Source: an uncultured Haemophilus sp. (GTDB lineage: Bacteria; Pseudomonadota; Gammaproteobacteria; Enterobacterales; Pasteurellaceae). Taken from it: a stretch of 7,476 nucleotides of DNA. Under the pieces are notes generated by a model. The model was not told the DNA's origin. It saw only the letters and a program-made list of their open reading frames with translations, and did no database searches. How positions within the stretch are numbered: position 1 is the first letter of the stretch; each line of letters opens with the position of its first letter. The stretch covers positions 1 through 7,476 of the forward strand of contig CABSXY010000092.1 in the NCBI GenBank assembly GCA_902481695.1, read 5' to 3'. Of the stretch, positions 1 through 5,447 are shown piece after piece. The translations under genes were made by a program, and so were the position numbers.

Positions 1-771
1 TGAAGTGCGGTCAAAATTCATATCAAATTTTAATTGTGAGCGATAATTTTCCACCCACATTACGGTCGCACCACAGACTGCAACGGGAATAACGACTAAA
101 TTCACAATCGGTAATGCGGTACAAAGGGTGATTAATGCTCCGAATGTGAGGCTTTGTGTGCGTCTTTCGCCTAATGCATTTTTCATAATGCCAAAAGAAA
201 TTTTATGGTTATCAAACGGGTAGTCACAGTACTGAATTGCCATCATCCAACAAGTAAATAGGAAGGTTAGTACTGGAATAATGGTTTGTCCAATAACCGG
301 GATAAAACTCAATAAGAACAAGCCCACAAATTTCGGTAAGCTGTACCACAATTTTTGCCATTCACGATTCAACATGCGCGGTACATCTTTCATGATTTCG
401 GCAAAACCATCATTATTAACTGCTTCACCAGTCAGCATTTTTTCGACTTTTTCTGCCAATAATCCATTAAACGGTGCGGCAATAAAGCCTGAAAGCGTTG
501 TAAAGGCAAAATAGAAAAATAAGAGAATCGAGCCAATAGACAGCACGAGCAAAATCACGCTTAAAAAGCTTAGCCAATCTGGAATAAAGCTCATCACCCA
601 GTCAATCATCGTGGAGATTTGTGAGACAAATAGCCAGAATAAGCCGGTAAGCAGAACGACGTTAAGTAAAATAGGCATAATCACAAAACGGCGTAGGCCT
701 TTTTGCGTAATAAAATGCCAACCCATTACGAAATGATTGAAAGCAGATTTTATTTCATTTTGATCGATCAT
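1..771 (-). CDS. cysZ: Sulfate transporter CysZ, C-terminus off the window
   Basis: CysZ is an inner-membrane protein that brings in sulfate for cysteine synthesis. The frame is open from the start to base 1 without a stop, giving 257 visible residues; E. coli CysZ has about 253, so little is missing. Numbering from the upstream ATG at 774, the sequence shows the family pattern: FVMGWHFITQKGLRRF near 15-30, a hydrophobic segment at 31-50, a long hydrophobic hairpin at about 67-102, FIPVIGQTIIPVLTFLFTCWMMAIQYCDYPFDN at about 158-189, and a last hydrophobic stretch at about 209-241. Two ATGs are adjacent (774 and 771). The Shine-Dalgarno AAAGGA (783-778) lies 3 nt from the first and 6 nt from the second, so the second is preferred. 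The gene is divergent from zipA, as in enterobacteria. An uptake signal falls in its last visible codons. Family assignment is by recalled similarity. Confidence 0.92.
   Translation of the reverse strand, partial: MIDQNEIKSAFNHFVMGWHFITQKGLRRFVIMPILLNVVLLTGLFWLFVSQISTMIDWVMSFIPDWLSFLSVILLVLSIGSILLFFYFAFTTLSGFIAAPFNGLLAEKVEKMLTGEAVNNDGFAEIMKDVPRMLNREWQKLWYSLPKFVGLFLLSFIPVIGQTIIPVLTFLFTCWMMAIQYCDYPFDNHKISFGIMKNALGERRTQSLTFGALITLCTALPIVNLVVIPVAVCGATVMWVENYRSQLKFDMNFDRTS
3..11 (+). repeat. DNA uptake signal sequence inside the end of cysZ
   Basis: Exact AAGTGCGGT core followed by CAAAATT and further A/T-rich tracts, which fits the extended Haemophilus uptake signal used in natural transformation. 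On the cysZ strand it reads GAC CGC ACT TCA and encodes Asp-Arg-Thr-Ser in the last visible codons. Confidence 0.9.
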
Positions 772-941
772 CATTGTTCCTTTAAATTGAAAAGTAAAAA
801 ATACAAAATGTCACAGAAAGACAATATTTTTTGAGAAAAATTCCATCTCATCCCTTTTAATATCTTGTTTGCTTTCCTATTTTTTCACCTGTGGAAATGT
901 GATAGGATTAGCAAAAATCATTGCGTTAAGGAGCAACAAGA
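772..941. promoter_or_regulatory. Divergent cysZ/zipA promoter region
   Basis: An A/T-rich gap of about 170 bp separates the divergent starts, so both promoters should lie here or nearby. For cysZ (minus strand) a possible pair is TTGTCT at 824-819 and TATTTT at 803-798, with a short 15-bp spacer. A GTGACA at 814-809 also resembles a -35. For zipA (plus strand) TAGGAT at 903-908 could be a -10, but it has no good -35. The zipA Shine-Dalgarno TAAGGAG at 927-933 is strong and lies 8 nt before the ATG. The hexamers are weak guesses; the region as a whole is well placed. I see no clear palindromic operator. Confidence 0.4.
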
Positions 942-1976
942 ATGGACTTAAATACCATTTTGATTATTTTAGGGGTGATTGCTTTAATTGCCTTAGTGGT
1001 ACACGGATTATGGTCAAATCGCCGTGAGAAATCAAAATATTTTAAAAGCGCGAATACATTTAACCGCACTTCTAAAAACGGTGAGGTCAATCCTTTTTCG
1101 CAAGCTGCTGATCCTAATGCGGATATTCGTTTAACACATCGTGCTCAAGCGGCGCAGCCTGTACAACAACATGTCCAACCTAAAGTGGCACCGCAGGCAG
1201 CAAGCCAACAGCAATTTAATTTTGATGAGCAGCGTGCTCAAGTGGATGCGCGTCAAATAGAAAAAAGCGTGGATGATATTAAAATCTCTCTACCAAATCA
1301 GCCGGTTTATGAGATGAATACGGCACAACCTGCTCCTGCGCCAAAAACTGAACCAGTGGTTTATCCTGAAACGAATGTACAGCCGAAACCAAGTGTAGCA
1401 GAAATGACAATCGAAGAATTAGAAGCACAAAGCAATGATTTTGACGGTGTAAATTCTTCTTCGCCTGAACTGCGTGAGCAATTAGCTGAGATGTCATTAA
1501 ATCCAACTCCAGAACCTGCTCACGAGAACGTGCATTTTAACTATCACGAACCAGTAGAAGTGGAAAAACCAAAACAAACCACGGGTTTTGTTCAACTTTA
1601 TGTCATTTCAAATCAAAATCGTGAATTCTATGGTCCACAATTATCTCAATCTTTAGAAAACTTGGGATTCATTTTTGGCGAGCGTCAAATGTATCACCGC
1701 CACTTTGATTTAAGTGTGGCAAGCCCAGTGTTATTTAGTGTGGCAAACATTGAACAACCAGGTACGTTTGATTATTACAATATGGCAGAGTTTTCAACTA
1801 TGGGGGTGGTCCTCTTTATGCAGTTGCCATCACCAGGTAATAATTTGGCGAACTTACGTATGATGATTCGCGCAGCGAAAACCATCGCAGAAGATTTAGG
1901 TGGCGTGGTATTGACTGATCAGCAAGAGATTTTTGACGACATGGCTGAGCAGGATTACTTATCTCGCATCGCGTAA
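942..1976 (+). CDS. zipA: Cell division protein ZipA
   Basis: ZipA anchors FtsZ filaments to the inner membrane early in division. The 344-residue product (E. coli about 328) has the three-part family design. An N-terminal membrane anchor (about residues 4-23, LNTILIILGVIALIALVV) is followed by a basic patch (NRREKSKYFK). A variable linker rich in Pro, Gln, Ala and Glu runs from about 45 to 210. The C-terminal FtsZ-binding domain is at about 212-344, containing TGFVQLYVISNQNREFYGPQL, GERQMYHRHF, FSVANIEQPGTFD and LGGVVLTDQQE. The start is supported by TAAGGAG 8 nt upstream and by the membrane anchor beginning at once. It is followed after 82 nt by ligA. An uptake signal sits in the linker, encoding Arg-Thr-Ser at about 42-44, a place that tolerates sequence change. 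Confidence 0.96.
   Translation: MDLNTILIILGVIALIALVVHGLWSNRREKSKYFKSANTFNRTSKNGEVNPFSQAADPNADIRLTHRAQAAQPVQQHVQPKVAPQAASQQQFNFDEQRAQVDARQIEKSVDDIKISLPNQPVYEMNTAQPAPAPKTEPVVYPETNVQPKPSVAEMTIEELEAQSNDFDGVNSSSPELREQLAEMSLNPTPEPAHENVHFNYHEPVEVEKPKQTTGFVQLYVISNQNREFYGPQLSQSLENLGFIFGERQMYHRHFDLSVASPVLFSVANIEQPGTFDYYNMAEFSTMGVVLFMQLPSPGNNLANLRMMIRAAKTIAEDLGGVVLTDQQEIFDDMAEQDYLSRIA
1063..1071 (-). repeat. DNA uptake signal inside the zipA linker
   Basis: Exact ACCGCACTT, the complement of the Haemophilus uptake core. It is read in the zipA frame as AAC CGC ACT TCT (Asn-Arg-Thr-Ser), just after the membrane anchor and basic patch. Confidence 0.9.
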
Positions 1977-1992
1977 AACGCACGAAAAAATA

Positions 1993-2001
1993 ACCGCACT
2001 T
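1993..2001 (-). repeat. DNA uptake signal in the zipA-ligA gap
   Basis: Exact ACCGCACTT lying 17 nt after the zipA stop and directly before the terminator-like hairpin at 2002-2024. No inverted partner copy is nearby, so this signal does not itself form the hairpin, unlike the paired copies at 4094-4128 and 4751-4773. Confidence 0.9.
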
Positions 2002-2028
2002 TGGGCGAGCCGATGGTTCGCCCATTTT
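2002..2028 (+). terminator. Terminator-like hairpin between zipA and ligA
   Basis: TGGGCGAGCC (2002-2011) pairs with GGTTCGCCCA (2015-2024) over 10 positions, including one G-T wobble, around a GAT loop. TTTT follows at 2025-2028. This is the usual shape of an intrinsic terminator, although the U-tract is short. Only 30 nt remain before the ligA start, so if it works fully ligA would need another source of transcript; partial read-through is likely. Confidence 0.6.
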
Positions 2029-2058
2029 AATTCAATGAGTAAACCGTTAGAGAACATT

Positions 2059-4062
2059 ATGAGCCTTCAGCAACAAATTGATAAATTACGTCAGGATCTT
2101 CGTCGTTATGAATATGAATATCATGTATTGGATAACCCAACCATTCCTGACGCGGAATATGACCGTTTATTTCATCAACTTAAAGCCTTAGAAGCCGCCC
2201 ATCCGGAACTCATTACGGCAGATTCACCTACTCAACGCGTAGGTGCCAAACCGCTTTCAGGTTTTGCACAAATTCGTCATGAAATTCCAATGTTGTCTTT
2301 AGATAATGCCTTTTCAGACGAGGAATTTTATGCATTCGTAAAACGTATTGAAGATCGTCTTATTCGTTTGCCTGACCCCCTTACTTTTTGCTGCGAACCT
2401 AAGTTAGATGGTTTAGCGGTGAGTATTTTGTATGTGAATGGTGTACTGACTCAAGCTGCAACCCGTGGTGATGGAACGACAGGGGAAGATATTACCGCGA
2501 ATATCCGCACGATTCGAAATATTCCGTTACAACTTTTAATGGACAATCCGCCTGCACGTTTAGAGGTGCGCGGTGAAGTGTTTATGCCACATGCGGGCTT
2601 TGAGCGTTTAAATCAACAGGCTTTAGAGAAAGGCGAGAAAACCTTTGCTAACCCACGTAATGCAGCGGCGGGATCGTTGCGTCAGCTTGATCCAAAAATT
2701 ACAAGTAAGCGTCCATTGGTATTGAATGCTTATGGTATTGGTATTGCTGAAGGGGTAGATTTGCCGAATACGCATTATGATCGTTTGCAATGGTTGAAGA
2801 CTATTGGGATTCCGGTAAATCCTGAAATCCGTTTATGTAACGGCACAGATGAAGTGTTAGATTTTTATCGTGATATTCAAAATAAACGCAGCTCTCTTGG
2901 CTACGATATTGATGGTACCGTGTTGAAAATCAATGATATTGCGTTACAAGAGAAATTAGGTTTTATTTCCAAAGCGCCACGTTGGGCGATTGCTTATAAA
3001 TTCCCTGCACAGGAAGAATTAACTCGCCTAAATGATGTGGAATTCCAAGTAGGCAGAACAGGGGCAATTACTCCAGTAGCCAAATTAGAACCGGTATTTG
3101 TGGCAGGGGTAACGGTAAGTAATGCCACATTACATAACGGCGATGAAATTGAACGCTTGGACATTGCGATTGGCGATACGGTAGTGATTCGCCGTGCGGG
3201 AGATGTGATCCCACAAATTATCGGCGTATTACACGACCGTCGCCCAGCAGATGCGAGACCGATTGTTTTTCCAGAAACTTGTCCAGTGTGTGATTCAGCC
3301 ATTGTTCGCATTGAAGGCGAAGCCGTAGCGCGTTGTACGGGCGGTTTGTTCTGTGCAGCACAGCGTAAAGAAGCGCTTAAACATTTCGTTTCTCGCAAGG
3401 CCATGAATATTGATGGCGTAGGGGGAAAATTAATCGAGCAGTTGGTGGATCGTGAATTAATTCATACGCCAGCCGATTTATTCAAGTTAGATTTAACCAC
3501 ACTGACTCGTTTGGAAAGAATGGGCGCAAAATCTGCTGAAAATGCATTGGCTAGCCTTGAAAAAGCGAAAAATACGACGTTAGCACGTTTTATTTTTGCT
3601 TTAGGAATCCGTGAAGTGGGTGAAGCAACGGCATTGAATTTAGCCAATCATTTCAAAACCCTCGAAGCGTTACAAAATGCAGATTTAGAAGCCTTACAGC
3701 AAGTGCCTGATGTGGGCGAAGTGGTGGCAAATCGTATTTTAGCATTTTGGTATGAACCACATAATGTGGCAGTAGTGAATGATTTAATCGCTCAAGGCGT
3801 ACATTGGGATGATGTAGAAGTAAAAGAAGTAGGTGAGAATCTCTTTAAAGGTAAAACGGTCGTGCTAACTGGTACGCTTACTCAAATGGGCCGTAATGAA
3901 GCTAAAGCGTTATTACAAGACATGGGCGCAAAAGTAAGTGGCTCGGTTTCAGCAAAAACAGATTTTGTGATTGCCGGTGATGCAGCAGGTTCTAAACTGA
4001 CCAAAGCGCAAGAATTAGGCGTTACCGTTTTAACGGAAGAAGAATTTTTGGCTCAGATTTAA
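2059..4062 (+). CDS. ligA: NAD-dependent DNA ligase LigA
   Basis: LigA seals nicks with 5'-phosphate and 3'-hydroxyl ends using NAD+, and is essential for joining Okazaki fragments and for repair. The 667-residue product (E. coli 671) shows the full domain order. Domain Ia has YEYEYHVLD near 18-25. The adenylation domain has the nucleophile Lys115 in EPKLDG, with Glu173 (RGEVF), Lys290 and Lys314. An OB domain includes VGRTGAITPVAKLEPV at about 331-346. The zinc site is Cys408, Cys411, Cys426 and Cys432. Helix-hairpin-helix repeats lie at about 445-590 and a BRCT domain at about 593-667 (FKGKTVVLTGTL). These key residues fall at the same numbers as I recall for E. coli, which supports the start at 2059. 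The frame stays open back into zipA (1933), and an in-frame ATG at 2035 would add eight residues, but neither has a good ribosome site. The site before 2059 (AGAGA) is also weak. Confidence 0.97.
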   Translation: MSLQQQIDKLRQDLRRYEYEYHVLDNPTIPDAEYDRLFHQLKALEAAHPELITADSPTQRVGAKPLSGFAQIRHEIPMLSLDNAFSDEEFYAFVKRIEDRLIRLPDPLTFCCEPKLDGLAVSILYVNGVLTQAATRGDGTTGEDITANIRTIRNIPLQLLMDNPPARLEVRGEVFMPHAGFERLNQQALEKGEKTFANPRNAAAGSLRQLDPKITSKRPLVLNAYGIGIAEGVDLPNTHYDRLQWLKTIGIPVNPEIRLCNGTDEVLDFYRDIQNKRSSLGYDIDGTVLKINDIALQEKLGFISKAPRWAIAYKFPAQEELTRLNDVEFQVGRTGAITPVAKLEPVFVAGVTVSNATLHNGDEIERLDIAIGDTVVIRRAGDVIPQIIGVLHDRRPADARPIVFPETCPVCDSAIVRIEGEAVARCTGGLFCAAQRKEALKHFVSRKAMNIDGVGGKLIEQLVDRELIHTPADLFKLDLTTLTRLERMGAKSAENALASLEKAKNTTLARFIFALGIREVGEATALNLANHFKTLEALQNADLEALQQVPDVGEVVANRILAFWYEPHNVAVVNDLIAQGVHWDDVEVKEVGENLFKGKTVVLTGTLTQMGRNEAKALLQDMGAKVSGSVSAKTDFVIAGDAAGSKLTKAQELGVTVLTEEEFLAQI

Positions 4063-4084
4063 TCGTCTCAATCGAAAAAATACT

Positions 4085-4138
4085 AAAAAAATGACCGCAC
4101 TTTATCTCATCTCAAGATTAAGTGCGGTTTAACTTTTC
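4085..4138. terminator. Bidirectional terminator formed by an inverted uptake-signal pair
   Basis: ACCGCACTT (4094-4102) pairs with AAGTGCGGT (4120-4128) over 9 bp. After one T-T mismatch, ATCT (4104-4107) pairs with AGAT (4115-4118), leaving a 7-nt loop. A run of seven A (4085-4091) gives a U-tract for minus-strand transcripts, and TTTAACTTTTC follows on the plus strand. It lies between the convergent ligA and the coiled-coil gene. Inverted uptake-signal pairs acting as terminators are well known in Haemophilus. Confidence 0.85.
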
Positions 4139-4163
4139 TTCTTAATAAACGATAGCGGACATT

Positions 4164-4727
4164 TTAAGCTCTTAATTTACTGGCTCCGCGTTCCAGTTGT
4201 GTTGCCAAGCATTCTTTTGATGCAATAATCTGTTTACCAAAGCGTTTATATAAACGTTGTTTTAATTTTGCGAATCCTTTCACTTTAGCACTTTTTTCTG
4301 CCCCAAATAGCTGCTTAATATGAAGTGTTACCTGACCAATTTCTTGTAAGGCTATCCCTGTTTTGGCTTTTAATTCGTTTAATTGGAACGTGATTTTTTC
4401 CTGTACATGTTGTTCCAATTGTTGCGTTAATTCTGCCGTATTGGCGGTTTCATTTTGACACAACTGTTCAAACTCGGCGATTTCTGTACTGAAATCTAGC
4501 TGTAACCCTTGTTCCAGTTCAATCAATACAGCTGTGCCGTATTCTAATTGTGATGTTAATTGCTGTTGGCTTTGAACTAATTGATTTTGAATGGCTTCAC
4601 TTTGCTCAATACATTCATTTAATGACTGTTTCATTTCTGTTTGTTGCTGTATGGCAGAGGCTTTTAGTGAATCAATTTGTTGTTGAATTTGCTGCATAAG
4701 ATCTGACATTCTTTGTACGTTTTCCAT
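4164..4727 (-). CDS. Uncharacterised Gln-rich coiled-coil protein, 187 aa
   Basis: I do not recognise this protein. It is 187 residues long with about 33 glutamines. Heptad-like spacing of Leu, Ile and Met among Gln, Glu and Ser runs through residues 1-70 (MQQIQQQIDSLKASAIQQQ, then VQSQQQLTSQLE), with further helical stretches at 82-140. The C-terminus (about 142-187) is basic, with KVKGFAKLKQRLYKRFGKQ. There is no signal peptide or membrane segment, so it is probably cytoplasmic. Cysteines are at 39, 90 and 173. The start is set by AAAGGAG 6 nt upstream; extending ten codons to 4757 would run into the uptake-signal hairpin. Its stop is 57 nt from the left end of its start-side neighbour's coding region is not involved; the ygiW-like gene ends 57 nt upstream of this start. 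There is little room for a separate promoter, so it may be expressed by read-through. Possible roles (phage or plasmid scaffold, envelope or nucleoid-associated helper) are guesses. Confidence 0.8.
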   Translation of the reverse strand: MENVQRMSDLMQQIQQQIDSLKASAIQQQTEMKQSLNECIEQSEAIQNQLVQSQQQLTSQLEYGTAVLIELEQGLQLDFSTEIAEFEQLCQNETANTAELTQQLEQHVQEKITFQLNELKAKTGIALQEIGQVTLHIKQLFGAEKSAKVKGFAKLKQRLYKRFGKQIIASKECLATQLERGASKLRA

Positions 4728-4733
4728 TTTCTT

Positions 4734-4740
4734 CTCCTTT
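4734..4740 (-). promoter_or_regulatory. Ribosome binding site that fixes the coiled-coil gene start
   Basis: AAAGGAG on the minus strand, 6 nt before ATG 4727-4725. It lies inside the ten-codon upstream extension that is open to 4757, so the shorter start is the better one. Confidence 0.85.
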
Positions 4741-4750
4741 GGGATTTTTA

Positions 4751-4773
4751 ACCGCACTTAAGAAAAGTGCGGT
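4751..4773. terminator. Inverted uptake-signal hairpin, weak or attenuating terminator
   Basis: ACCGCACTT (4751-4759) and AAGTGCGGT (4765-4773) form a 9-bp stem with a 5-nt loop (AAGAA on the plus strand). It lies just after the ygiW-like stop. On the minus strand, where both neighbouring genes lie, the bases after the hairpin are TAAAAATCCC, so there is no U-tract. It may stabilise the 3' end or stop transcription only in part, letting some read through into the coiled-coil gene. Confidence 0.6.
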
Positions 4774-4784
4774 CATTTTGTTAG

Positions 4785-5171
4785 TTATTTTTTGATGATT
4801 TGTTTCACATCAACTTCTGTTTGATTCCATTCTTTATCGACTTTACCGATAATTTGAATGTTATCTTGAGGTGCTATCGTTTGACCATTCCATGCTTTTT
4901 TGCTGACTTCAATTTGGATTTCTTTTCCACTTGCGTCTTTAAATAAGAAATCCTTTTTACCAATTTGTTTTACAATTTGTCCATCTAAACGAACTGGAGT
5001 GTCATCATTGGCATTTAATGCATCAGCAACGGTTTTAACAATGATGCTTTCATCTACAAAACCTTGTTGAGTGACTTGATTCTTGCCATCATTAAATCCT
5101 TGAGCCATTGCGGTGTTATATACGGCAACAGAAGATAATGCGATAGCTGCAACAGTAAGTAATTTTTTCAT
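4785..5171 (-). CDS. YgiW/YdeI-family periplasmic BOF (OB-fold) protein
   Basis: The 128-residue product has a clear signal peptide: MKKLL, a hydrophobic core to about residue 17, and the cleavage site AMA|Q after residue 23. About 105 mature residues follow in the BOF family pattern: VDESIIVKTVADALNANDDTPVRLDGQI, then GKKDFLFKDASGKEIQIEV, then IAPQDNIQIIGKVDKEWNQTEVDVKQI at the end. Known relatives (YgiW, YdeI, Salmonella VisP) are periplasmic stress-tolerance proteins of OB fold. In H. influenzae and E. coli a ygiW gene heads the firRS/qseBC two-component operon. Here no regulator genes follow, so this is an orphan or second copy and I give no symbol. AGGAG lies 8 nt before the start. Two PmrA/QseB-type boxes lie upstream, suggesting control by such a regulator. 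The exact function is not shown by the sequence. Confidence 0.9.
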   Translation of the reverse strand: MKKLLTVAAIALSSVAVYNTAMAQGFNDGKNQVTQQGFVDESIIVKTVADALNANDDTPVRLDGQIVKQIGKKDFLFKDASGKEIQIEVSKKAWNGQTIAPQDNIQIIGKVDKEWNQTEVDVKQIIKK

Positions 5172-5208
5172 AGTTTGTTCTCCTAAATAAGATAATCATA
5201 AAGTAAGT

Positions 5209-5225
5209 TGAAAGCTTTGCTTTCA
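5209..5225 (-). other. Perfect hairpin in the leader of the ygiW-like gene
   Basis: TGAAAGC (5209-5215), loop TTT, GCTTTCA (5219-5225) form a 7-bp stem. On the minus strand it lies between a possible -10 (TAATAC, 5234-5229) and the ribosome binding site, so it would be at or near the 5' end of the transcript. It could protect the mRNA or be an operator half; it has no U-tract and is not a terminator. Confidence 0.5.
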
Positions 5226-5228
5226 GAT

Positions 5229-5263
5229 GTATTAAATCATTCAAATCTTAATCTTTTCTTAAG
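5229..5263 (-). promoter_or_regulatory. PmrA/QseB-type box with possible promoter, proximal to ygiW-like gene
   Basis: CTTAAT-CTTTT-CTTAAG at 5247-5263 (read on the plus strand) matches YTTAAK-N5-YTTAAK, the known PmrA box that QseB-type regulators also use in part. On the minus strand the end of the box is followed after 12 nt by TAATAC (5234-5229), a -10-like hexamer, giving a predicted start near 5222 and a leader of about 50 nt. The box is in reverse orientation relative to the gene, though one half-site is palindromic. The motif match is seen directly; binding is inferred. Confidence 0.55.
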
Positions 5264-5319
5264 TGATTAACATTTTTCAGATTTATTTATCGATTGGGTT
5301 ATTTGCCTTTCGATGAGTG

Positions 5320-5353
5320 TATTTAAACAAGAGAATCTTAAGGAAAGATTAAG
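5320..5353 (-). promoter_or_regulatory. Second PmrA/QseB-type box with possible promoter, distal
   Basis: On the minus strand CTTAAT-CTTTC-CTTAAG occupies 5353-5337, again an exact fit to YTTAAK-N5-YTTAAK and in the same orientation as the ygiW-like gene. After 11 nt comes TAAATA (5325-5320), a possible -10. It differs from the proximal box at one base of 17, and the two boxes are inverted with centres 90 bp apart. A transcript from here would have a leader of about 140 nt. Confidence 0.5.
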
Positions 5354-5384
5354 AGATGTAAAAAAATGAAAATTTTTTGAAAAT

Positions 5385-5409
5385 AAAAAAATAGGGCGTT
5401 TAAGCCCTA
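5385..5409 (-). terminator. Strong intrinsic terminator after tyrP
   Basis: TAGGGC (5392-5397) and GCCCTA (5404-5409) form a GC-rich 6-bp stem with a 6-nt loop. On the minus strand it is followed by seven T (5391-5385) and more T-rich sequence. It lies 37 nt after the tyrP stop and closes the tdk-tyrP transcript, separating it from the ygiW-like gene. CTTTT on the plus strand may give weak activity in that direction. Confidence 0.85.
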
Positions 5410-5438
5410 CTTTTATGAGAAAAATGCCTTGAAAATCT

Positions 5439-5447
5439 ACCGCACTT
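5439..5447 (-). repeat. DNA uptake signal overlapping the tyrP stop
   Basis: Exact ACCGCACTT; on the tyrP strand it reads AAGTGCGGT and shares base 5447, the last A of the TAA stop codon. It is a single copy with no inverted partner close by. Confidence 0.9.

Noticed and set aside
281..514. Plus-strand open frame of 77 codons
   Set aside because: It lies wholly antisense to cysZ, has no ribosome site and no recognisable product.
1933..2058. 42-residue N-terminal extension of ligA overlapping the end of zipA, and an in-frame ATG at 2035
   Set aside because: The start at 2059 puts Lys115, Glu173, Lys290, Lys314 and the four zinc cysteines at the expected family positions. The extension covers zipA coding, an uptake signal and a hairpin and has no good ribosome site.
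2994..3647. Minus-strand open frames at 2994-3404 and 3462-3647
   Set aside because: Both are antisense to well-conserved ligA domains; the proteins look like shadow translations.
4728..4757. Ten-codon extension of the coiled-coil protein (MRLKIPKEKK)
   Set aside because: It contains the strong AAAGGAG site that serves the ATG at 4727 and starts inside the uptake-signal hairpin.
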